Assembly: GCA_016715285.1 (NCBI GenBank)
Contig: JADKAO010000001.1
Span: 434,001 to 498,000, forward strand
Origin: Actinomycetales bacterium
GTDB taxonomy: Bacteria > Actinomycetota > Actinomycetes > Actinomycetales > Dermatophilaceae
Direction of reading: 5' to 3'
Length of the DNA: 64,000 bases
This document shows positions 54,317-61,638 of this stretch, one piece after another; position 1 is the stretch's first letter; each line of letters opens with the position of its first letter. The position numbers and the translations under genes were made by a program. The notes under the pieces were generated by a model. The model was given only the letters and a program-made list of their open reading frames with translations. It was not told where the DNA came from and ran no database searches.

Positions 54317-54328
54317 TATTCTGCCACT
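54317..54328 (+). promoter_or_regulatory. Leaderless promoter of kamA
   Basis: -10-like TATTCT (54317-54322) ends 6 nt before ATG 54329, with no ribosome binding site. Confidence 0.55.
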
Positions 54329-55777
54329 ATGAGCCCTGCCATTGACCAGCCGTACCGGTACTCACAGCGTGATCTCGTCGAACCCGACTGGACCAGGTTG
54401 CCGGGTTGGCGTGCGGTCACGGAAGACCAGTGGCTCGACGTCCAGTGGCAGCGCAGTCACTGCGTCAAGAATGTCCGTCAGCTCCGTGAGGTCATGGGGG
54501 ACCTGCTGACCGACGATTTCTATGCGGACCTGGAGCGAGACCAGGCCGAGCGCGCGACTATGTCGATGCTGCTGCCTCCGCAGATGCTCAACACCATGGT
54601 GCCGGCAACAGACGGCGAGGGTATGCCGTCCGCCGGGCGGGATTTCACTCGCGCCTTCCTCGATGACCCCGTGCGCCGCTACATGCTGCCGGTGTTCTCG
54701 GACCGCGATGTCGAATGGCCCTCGCACCCCAAGGCTCAGCGCGACTCGCTCCACGAGCACGACATGTGGGCGGTCGAGGGTCTGACCCACCGGTACCCCA
54801 CCAAGGTGCTCGCCGAGCTGCTGCCCACCTGCCCGCAGTACTGCGGCCACTGCACCCGCATGGACCTCGTCGGCAACTCGACTCCCCAGGTCACCAAGCT
54901 CAAGTTCGCGGCGAAGCCAACTGACCGGCATACCGCCATGCTCGACTATCTGCGCGCGACCCCGACCATCCGCGATGTCGTCGTCTCCGGAGGCGATGTC
55001 GCCAACCTGCCGTGGAAGAACCTCGAGGCCTTCCTCGACAACCTCCTCGCGATCGACTCGATCCGTGACATCCGCCTGGCGACCAAGGCGCTGATCGGTC
55101 TGCCCCAGCACTGGGGCGCACCCGATGTCATCGAGGGCATCGGGCGGATCACCGCGACAGCGCGCAAGCGCGGCGTCCACGTCGCGATCCACACGCACGC
55201 CAACCACGCCAACTCGATCACTCCAGTGGTTGCTCGCACTGCGCATGCCCTCATGGACGCCGGCATCTTCAACATCCGCAACCAGGGCGTTCTGCTGCGT
55301 GGCGTCAACGACACCACCGAGGACCTGCTCGACCTGTGCTTTGCGCTGCAGGACAACGCCGGCATCACGCCCTACTACTTCTACATGTGCGACATGATCC
55401 CGTTCAGCGAGCACTGGCGGCTGTCGCTTGCTGAGGCCCAGCACTTGCAGCACTCGATCATGGGGTACCTCCCGGGGTTCGCCACGCCGCGCATCGTCTG
55501 CGACGTGCCTTTCGTCGGCAAGCGGTGGGTTCACCAGGTCGAGGAGTACGACCGCGAGACCGGAATCTCCTACTGGCGCAAGAACTATCGGACTTTGCTG
55601 GAGGCGTCAGACGTGGATGCGCTCTCGCGCGAATACGTCTACAACGACCCGATCTCGACGCTCCCCGAGAGCGGCCAGGCGTGGTGGCATGCCCAGAGTG
55701 ATGCCGCCGCGTCGCACGCGGCTGCCGTCGACGCGGCCGCGGCAAGTCGCGCTGCGTCGGTTGCTCAACTCGTCTGA
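54329..55777 (+). CDS. kamA: Lysine 2,3-aminomutase
   Basis: Radical SAM, PLP-dependent enzyme converting L-lysine to L-beta-lysine, the first step of the pathway. 482 aa. The cluster motif CPQYCGHCTRMD has Cys168, Cys172 and Cys175; GGDVANLPW and RNQGVLLRGVND follow. The C-terminal tail is Ala-rich. It starts the plus-strand side of the kamA/kdd divergent pair, and the 3' end overlaps the convergent monooxygenase by 13 bases. Confidence 0.94.
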   Translation: MSPAIDQPYRYSQRDLVEPDWTRLPGWRAVTEDQWLDVQWQRSHCVKNVRQLREVMGDLLTDDFYADLERDQAERATMSMLLPPQMLNTMVPATDGEGMPSAGRDFTRAFLDDPVRRYMLPVFSDRDVEWPSHPKAQRDSLHEHDMWAVEGLTHRYPTKVLAELLPTCPQYCGHCTRMDLVGNSTPQVTKLKFAAKPTDRHTAMLDYLRATPTIRDVVVSGGDVANLPWKNLEAFLDNLLAIDSIRDIRLATKALIGLPQHWGAPDVIEGIGRITATARKRGVHVAIHTHANHANSITPVVARTAHALMDAGIFNIRNQGVLLRGVNDTTEDLLDLCFALQDNAGITPYYFYMCDMIPFSEHWRLSLAEAQHLQHSIMGYLPGFATPRIVCDVPFVGKRWVHQVEEYDRETGISYWRKNYRTLLEASDVDALSREYVYNDPISTLPESGQAWWHAQSDAAASHAAAVDAAAASRAASVAQLV

Positions 55778-57261
55778 GGATTCGCTTCGCTCAGTCTCAC
55801 TGGCTCGAAGTCGCTGGGCTTCACGCGCCGTGTCGCCCAGCGGTAGCGGGCGGTTGACGCCGGCCAGATGGTGACATTGCGGCCCTGCTCGTCGAGGTAC
55901 CAGCTGCGACAGCCCGACGCCCACACAGTACGCCGGGTGCGTCGCCGCACCCAGGAGGCGAATCGTCGCTGCGCCCGTGGGCGGACCATCGCTGGACCGT
56001 CCTTGTCCGCGCGGAGGATCGCCTGCACGGCATACCGAATTGCGGACTCGATCTGGAGCACTACCGAGGAGTGCCCGAGCGCGGTGTTGGGTCCCAAGAG
56101 CAGGTAGAGCTCCGGGAAGCCCGGCACCGTGATGCCCAGGTGGGTCGGTCGCCCGGCGGCGACCCACTCCGTGCCAAGAGTGTGGCCGGTGACGCCAGTG
56201 ACGCTCATCCGATCGAAGCTGCCGCCCGGGTCAAATCCGGTCGCCAAGACCAGTGCATCGAGGTCGTGTTTGGTCCCGGCGACGGTCGTGATGCCCGTCG
56301 CGTCGACGCGGGCGATGGGGTCGGTCTCCAGCGTGACATTGGGTCGGGTGAAGGTCGGCCAGTAGTCATCTGAGAGCAGCACCCGCTTGCAACCGAGCGC
56401 GTAATCCGGGGTGAGTTTGGCTCGGACGACCGGATCGGGGACGTCGCGGGCCAGCCTCGCGAGGGCTTGCCGCTCGATATAGGGCCGCAGCCGCTCCAAT
56501 CGTCCGAAGCCGAGGACTCGGACCTCGAGACGCAGGTAGGTGTGCCACCGGGCGAGCCGTTGCGTGATCGGCCAGCGCGCAAAGAGCCCCTGGCGCGCCG
56601 GGCTCCAGGGTTGGTCGTGTCGCGGCACGATCCAGCTCGCCGTCCGCTGGAACACCGTGAGCTCACTGACCTCACCCGCGATCGCGGGCACCAGCTGCAC
56701 CGCCGAGGCTCCCGTGCCGATCACGCCGACCCGCTTGCCGGTTAGGTGGGCATCAGCAGGCCAATCGGCCGTGTGCAGCAGGCGACCCTGATATTCGCGG
56801 AGTCCCGGGATGCTGGGCCAGACGGGCACGTGCAGTCCGCCGACCCCCAGCACCAGAGCGCCAGCCGTCCAGGTGCGACCGTCGCGCACCTTGACCCTCC
56901 ACCGATCGCCGCGCCACTGCGCGGACACCACGTCGGCCCCGGTGACAATGTCGTCGGTGAGGCCGAAGCGCGTCACACACTCCCGGAGGTAGCCCCAGAT
57001 CTCGGGCGCCGAGGCAAAATCTCGCGACCAGTTCGGTTTTTGGGCAAACGAGAGGCTGTAGAGGCGACTGGGCACGTCGCAGGCGCACCCCGGGTATCGG
57101 TTGTCCCGCCAGGTGCCACCGACGTCGTCGGCCTTCTCGAGGATGACGAGATCGTCGATACCCGCCTCGCGCAGCCGCGCAGCCATCGCGATGCCGGAGA
57201 AGCCCGCTCCGACGATGAGGACCCGGTGATGGCGGGGCTCGCTCGGCTGTGGCTGGCTCAC
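55765..57261 (-). CDS. FAD/NADPH-dependent monooxygenase (Baeyer-Villiger type)
   Basis: About 498 aa from GTG 57261. FAD fold VLIVGAGFSGIAMAARLREAG, then GGTWRDNRYPGCACDVPS typical of BVMO/flavin monooxygenases, the NADPH fold VGVIGTGASAVQLVPAI and LVLATGFDP. The exact BVMO fingerprint is not complete, so an N- or ketone monooxygenase are both possible. Minus-strand GGCATAC (57277-57271) is 9 nt before the start. Confidence 0.87.
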   Translation of the reverse strand: MSQPQPSEPRHHRVLIVGAGFSGIAMAARLREAGIDDLVILEKADDVGGTWRDNRYPGCACDVPSRLYSLSFAQKPNWSRDFASAPEIWGYLRECVTRFGLTDDIVTGADVVSAQWRGDRWRVKVRDGRTWTAGALVLGVGGLHVPVWPSIPGLREYQGRLLHTADWPADAHLTGKRVGVIGTGASAVQLVPAIAGEVSELTVFQRTASWIVPRHDQPWSPARQGLFARWPITQRLARWHTYLRLEVRVLGFGRLERLRPYIERQALARLARDVPDPVVRAKLTPDYALGCKRVLLSDDYWPTFTRPNVTLETDPIARVDATGITTVAGTKHDLDALVLATGFDPGGSFDRMSVTGVTGHTLGTEWVAAGRPTHLGITVPGFPELYLLLGPNTALGHSSVVLQIESAIRYAVQAILRADKDGPAMVRPRAQRRFASWVRRRTRRTVWASGCRSWYLDEQGRNVTIWPASTARYRWATRRVKPSDFEPVRLSEANPQTS

Positions 57262-57331
57262 ACCTCGTGAGTATGCCTTGCGCCAGCGGCTGGCGTGAGC
57301 GGCCCCCGGCGACACGGCATACTCGTCGCTC
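57262..57331. promoter_or_regulatory. Divergent promoter region with two outward heptamers
   Basis: GGCATAC faces each gene: on the minus strand at 57277-57271, 9 nt before GTG 57261, and on the plus strand at 57316-57322, 9 nt before GTG 57332. Both read GGCATACTC. Neither gene has a ribosome binding site. Confidence 0.5.
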
Positions 57332-58549
57332 GTGGCGACCACGAAGGGAACTCGAGCGACGGTGCTCATCCTGGCGTCGCTCACCATGGTGGGGCCATTC
57401 ACGATCGACACGATCTTCCCGGCCTTCCCCGCCATCGAACGTGACTACGCGACCGATGCCGTCGCTATGCAGCAGTCGATCAGCGTCTATCTCGTCACCC
57501 TCGGGGTCATGAGTCTGCTCCACGGCCCGCTGTCGGACGCGCTCGGCCGCAAACCGGTCATCATCGGCGGCATGCTCCTGTATGCCGGGGCGTCTGTCGT
57601 GTGCGCCCTCGCACCGACCCTTCCCGTGCTGCTGCTTGGGCGGGCGCTGGAGGGTGTCTGTGCCGGCGCGGGCACGATCGTCGGCCGCACCGTGGTTCGG
57701 GACCTCTTCCACGGCGAACAGGCCCAGCGCGTCATGGCCCAAATCTCGATGATCTTTGCCGTCGCCCCAGCTGCTGCACCGATTTTCGGTGGATGGCTGA
57801 TCGGAATCGCCCACTGGCGCATGATCTTTTGGGCACTCATGGGGATGGCGCTCGTCCTGGCCCTGGCCACGGCCACCCTGCTCCCCGAGACCCATCCAGC
57901 CGAACGCCGCTCCCCGCTTCGAGTCAGCGCGCTGGTCGCAGCGGTCGTGGATGCGGCGCGGGATCGGGGGGTGCGTCGGCTGGTCGGCGTCGCATCGTTC
58001 AACTTCGCCAGCCTGTTCACGTATATCGCGGCAGCGCCAGCGATCGTGGTGACGCATCTCGGCTTGGGCGCGAGCGACTTTGGGTGGCTCTTTGTCCCGA
58101 TCGTCCTGGCGATGATGTCCGGCTCGTGGCTCACCGGGCGCCTTGCGGGCACGTTATCGTCCGAGCGATTCCTCGCGTTGGGTTTTGGGTTGAGCGCCAT
58201 CGGCGCGACCCTCGGCCTCGCCGCTGAACTCTCTGGACTTCCCCGCTTCCCGTGGATCCTCATCGGACCGATGATCACCGGATTGGGGATCGCGCTCGTC
58301 TTCCCGATCTCGACGCTCCTGTTGCTTGACCTGCGCCCAGCGCATCGCGGCACGCTGTCGACCCTGCAGGCCTTCGCCTCGACGGTGCTCAATGCCGTGC
58401 TCGCCGGAGTGATCGTGCCGGTCGTCGCGCTGCGCCTGGAGACCCTCTCGCTGACCGCTCTCGGGTTCACCGCCCTCGGGTGGTTGACCTGGTCACGGCA
58501 GCGGCGCGCGGCGCGCGGGCTCCCCGAAGCCGCGCCTCTCACGGAGTGA
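57332..58549 (+). CDS. Bcr/CflA-type MFS drug transporter
   Basis: Twelve-helix efflux permease of 405 aa. Bcr/CflA hallmarks: LPAF-like IFPAFPAIERDYATDA, GPLSDALGRKPVIIGGM between helices 2 and 3, LEGVCAGAGTIVGRTVVRDL and the HWRMIFW segment. Substrate unknown. The 3' end overlaps the convergent Lrp gene by 11 bases. Confidence 0.9.
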   Translation: MATTKGTRATVLILASLTMVGPFTIDTIFPAFPAIERDYATDAVAMQQSISVYLVTLGVMSLLHGPLSDALGRKPVIIGGMLLYAGASVVCALAPTLPVLLLGRALEGVCAGAGTIVGRTVVRDLFHGEQAQRVMAQISMIFAVAPAAAPIFGGWLIGIAHWRMIFWALMGMALVLALATATLLPETHPAERRSPLRVSALVAAVVDAARDRGVRRLVGVASFNFASLFTYIAAAPAIVVTHLGLGASDFGWLFVPIVLAMMSGSWLTGRLAGTLSSERFLALGFGLSAIGATLGLAAELSGLPRFPWILIGPMITGLGIALVFPISTLLLLDLRPAHRGTLSTLQAFASTVLNAVLAGVIVPVVALRLETLSLTALGFTALGWLTWSRQRRAARGLPEAAPLTE

Positions 58550-58988
58550 CGACCGGGCGGCCTTCCCACGACGTGGACAGCACCACCGTGGTGCGGGTGT
58601 TGACATGCGCCACGGTGCGGATCCTCGCGAGGAGTTCCTCAAGGGCCAGGGGCGACGCCACCCGCACCTTGGTGACGTAGTTGAAGTCACCTGCCACTGA
58701 ATGGCACGCCTCGATTTCGGGCATCGCACGCAGCTGATCGGGGATGTCGTCGGGAGCTGCCGGGTCCAGCGGCGAGAGCGAGATAAACGCGGTGAGCGGC
58801 CGACCGAGCTCGGCAGCATCAATGACCGCCTGATAGCCCTTGATGACCCCGCGCTCCTCCAACCGACGCACGCGTTGGTGCACGGCCGAGGTCGATAGGC
58901 CGGTCGCCTTGCCGAGGTCGGTGAAGCTCATCCGCCCATCTGCCGCAAGCAATTCCGCGAGGTGGTGATCAAGCCGCTCCATGTCCAT
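58539..58988 (-). CDS. Lrp/AsnC-family transcriptional regulator
   Basis: 149 aa: N-terminal HTH (LDHHLAELLAADGRMSFTDLG, KATGLSTSAVHQRVRRLEERG) and RAM ligand-binding domain (TAFISLSPLD, CHSVAGDFNYVTKVRVAS). TAAGTT lies 6 nt before ATG 58982, so that inner start is possible. It probably responds to an amino acid; a link to the lysine genes 3 kb away is speculative. Confidence 0.92.
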   Translation of the reverse strand: MDMERLDHHLAELLAADGRMSFTDLGKATGLSTSAVHQRVRRLEERGVIKGYQAVIDAAELGRPLTAFISLSPLDPAAPDDIPDQLRAMPEIEACHSVAGDFNYVTKVRVASPLALEELLARIRTVAHVNTRTTVVLSTSWEGRPVVTP

Positions 58989-59046
58989 AACTTACCGATG
59001 CCCGTCACATACCCCCAGGTCGCCCACGTCCTGAAAGGATGCCGAC

Positions 59047-59976
59047 GTGACGGATCCCACTCGGCTCATGCTCCTGGACTCGGCCAGCCTCTACTTCCGG
59101 GCCTTCTACGGCGTGCCCGACACGCGCGATGACCCCTCGTCCGAGCCACCCACCAATGCCGTCCGCGGCTTCCTCGACATGATCGCCACGCTCATCGACC
59201 GACACCGTCCGACGCATTTCGTTGCCTGCTGGGATGACGACTGGCGGCCTGCCTTCCGGGTGGAGGCGATCCCCTCCTACAAGACCCACCGGCTTGCTCC
59301 CGACGGCGGTGAGGAAGTCCCCGACGACCTCTCGCCACAAGTGCCGATCATCGAAGCCTGCCTCAAGGCACTTGGCCTCGCTCGCCTCGGTGCTGCTGGT
59401 TATGAAGCCGATGACGTCATCGGCACACTCGCACACCGCGTCCGGGCCGACATGTTCGTGGATGTCGTGACCGGCGATCGTGACCTTTTCCAGCTGGTTG
59501 ACGACGCGAGCAACTGCCGGGTCCTTTACACCGCGCGCGGCGGCGTCCGCGACCCGGACCTTGTTGACCAGGCATTCCTCCAGGAGAGGTATGCCGTACC
59601 CACCGGCAACGCCTACGCCGACTTCGCCGTCCTGCGCGGTGACAGCTCAGACGGGCTGCCAGGAGTCGCCGGTATCGGCGAAAAGACCGCTGCCGCCCTG
59701 CTTCAGACCTTTGGTGACCTCGCGGGAATCCGTGCGGCCATCGACTCCGGAGACCCGAGGATCAAGGGAGCGCAGCGCACCCGACTGGAGGCCGGAGCGG
59801 CGTACCTCGATGTCGCCCCGCGGGTGGTGCGGCTCGCACAGGACGTGCCGATCCCCGACCTCGACTTCGCGCTCCCCCGCGCCGTGGCCGACCCAGCCCT
59901 GCTGAGCCAGCTCGCGGTCGACTACGGCCTGACCAACCCGTTCAACCGAGTGCTGGGTGCGCTCGGCATCCACTGA
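59047..59976 (+). CDS. 5'-3' exonuclease (PolI N-terminal-like)
   Basis: Stand-alone FEN-type nuclease of 309 aa, homologous to the N-terminal domain of DNA polymerase I. MLLDSASLYFRAFYG, FVACWDDDWRPAFRVE, GYEADDVIGTLA and VVTGDRDLFQLVDD carry the metal-binding Asp residues; the H3TH is LPGVAGIGEKTAAALLQTFG. GTG 59047 has AAAGGA 7 nt upstream. Confidence 0.92.
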   Translation: MTDPTRLMLLDSASLYFRAFYGVPDTRDDPSSEPPTNAVRGFLDMIATLIDRHRPTHFVACWDDDWRPAFRVEAIPSYKTHRLAPDGGEEVPDDLSPQVPIIEACLKALGLARLGAAGYEADDVIGTLAHRVRADMFVDVVTGDRDLFQLVDDASNCRVLYTARGGVRDPDLVDQAFLQERYAVPTGNAYADFAVLRGDSSDGLPGVAGIGEKTAAALLQTFGDLAGIRAAIDSGDPRIKGAQRTRLEAGAAYLDVAPRVVRLAQDVPIPDLDFALPRAVADPALLSQLAVDYGLTNPFNRVLGALGIH

Positions 59977-59997
59977 GCCAGCGGGTCACACAACGGG

Positions 59998-61500
59998 TTA
60001 GGACGCCTTTGTCGTCTTCGGTTCCTCAGCAGGGGCCGCAAGGTGCTCCTTCATGCTTGCTTCCATGTAGCTCGGGAAGGTCGCATAGTCCGGCACGATG
60101 TCCTTGCAGGCCGTGGCACTGAGGATCATCCGGTCGCCGAGGCTCTGCCCAGCAACAAGCAGGCCGCAGCCTGGCGACAAGAAGCCGTAGATGAAGTACT
60201 CGGCGATGGGGGCACCGGCATACACCGGACTCTGTTGCGGCCCACGCACATTGGAGATCGCAACGTTGTAAAGCCGGGGAACGACGCCTGCGGGCAGCGC
60301 CGTCATGATCCGCGCTCCTGGCGCCATGATGGCCGATGGGATGAGGGCGGCAGCGCGGCGGACGAGGTGGCTCGGGATGTTGTCCCATGTGGTCTTCGCA
60401 CGGGTGGCGGCTTCATGCGCGAAGCGCACCCGTGCCGTCGGGTCGGTGAGGTGCGTCGGGATCGGGAGGAACAGCATCCAGACGTGGTTGGCCCAGCGTT
60501 CGGTCTCCTGACCAGTGCGCCAGGAGATCGGCGCCGACCCGATGAGCGGCTGGTCCGAGACACCCCCGTGGTCGGCCATGTACGCACGCAGAGCACCAGC
60601 GGTGATGGCGAGGACCGCGTCGTTGACCGTGCCCCCAACCTTCTTGCCGACGGCGCGCAGGTCCGCGACGGCAAAGTCGGTGAGCGCCACGCCGAGGTTG
60701 GTCGTGACGGTCCCATTGAACGGGCTCGCCGGTGGCCGCATCGTCGGCATGAGTGGTTCGATGTCGCGCTGGTGTTCCTCGCCCACTTTGGCTAGTAGTC
60801 CGCCGAAGGGGCGGCTGAGCTCACCGGGCAGGACTCGCATGAGGGTGTGCGGCAGCGCAGCCATCCCTTCCTTGGCGACCTGGCCCGAGGCCCAGGCCGC
60901 GAGATCAGCCTGCAACTTGGCGACCTCGAGGGGTCGGGCGATCGTCTGGGTTAGCGCGCGCCGCGCGAGCGCCACTCGCCGACGCAGCGGGCTCAGTGGC
61001 GCACTCTCGGTCCGCGGAGCATCGCTGGGCTCATCGGACAGCGCGTCGTAGATCGCCCACAGGGCGCTCCCGTCAGTGAGCCCGTGGGTGATCTTGACGA
61101 GGAGCGCGAAGCCACCGTTCTCGAGTCCTTCGATGAGGTGGATGCGCCACATCGGCCGGTCGCGCGGCAGGTGCTCGGCCATGATCCCGTCAACGAAATC
61201 CAGGAGCTGCTGGCGGCTGCCCGGTGTGGGCAGGGAGGTCGCGACGATGTGCTCCTCGAGGTTGAGGTCTTCGACCTCCACCCAGTGCCGCGCGTCGAGC
61301 CCGAGCGGCACGGAGTGCAGGCTCCAGCGCAGCAGTGGCAGCATCGGCAGGCGTTCGGCGACTCGGGTGCGCAACCATGCCAAGCGGCCTCCGGGCGGCG
61401 GGGGCGAGGCCTCGAAGACGGCGATGCCCGCGACGTGACCCGTGGTCTTGGGGGTGTCGAGGGCGAGATACATCTCGTCAAGGCCGGTCAGCCGTTGCAT
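59998..61500 (-). CDS. Wax ester synthase/diacylglycerol acyltransferase family protein
   Basis: WS/DGAT-type acyltransferase of 500 aa for storage lipid synthesis: MQRLTGLDEMYLALDTPKTT at the N terminus, NDAVLAITAGALRAYM and ISNVRGPQQSPVYAGAP at the C-terminal half. The usual catalytic HHxxxDG is Thr138-His139-xxx-Asp143-Gly144 (ITHGLTDG): the second His, the general base, is kept but the first is Thr. GGAAGGA is upstream. Activity is likely but unproven. Confidence 0.88.
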   Translation of the reverse strand: MQRLTGLDEMYLALDTPKTTGHVAGIAVFEASPPPPGGRLAWLRTRVAERLPMLPLLRWSLHSVPLGLDARHWVEVEDLNLEEHIVATSLPTPGSRQQLLDFVDGIMAEHLPRDRPMWRIHLIEGLENGGFALLVKITHGLTDGSALWAIYDALSDEPSDAPRTESAPLSPLRRRVALARRALTQTIARPLEVAKLQADLAAWASGQVAKEGMAALPHTLMRVLPGELSRPFGGLLAKVGEEHQRDIEPLMPTMRPPASPFNGTVTTNLGVALTDFAVADLRAVGKKVGGTVNDAVLAITAGALRAYMADHGGVSDQPLIGSAPISWRTGQETERWANHVWMLFLPIPTHLTDPTARVRFAHEAATRAKTTWDNIPSHLVRRAAALIPSAIMAPGARIMTALPAGVVPRLYNVAISNVRGPQQSPVYAGAPIAEYFIYGFLSPGCGLLVAGQSLGDRMILSATACKDIVPDYATFPSYMEASMKEHLAAPAEEPKTTKAS

Positions 61501-61638
61501 GGTGGCGAAGTCCTTCCGTGGTCACGCGCCAGAGTCGTTCCCGACGCTAGCGCCCCCGCAGTGTCGGTATGCCGTCCGCGTGACCAACGCCGCGTCTCTC
61601 ACGCGTCAAGCAGCGCCCAGTCAGCGACCAGTCGGTCG

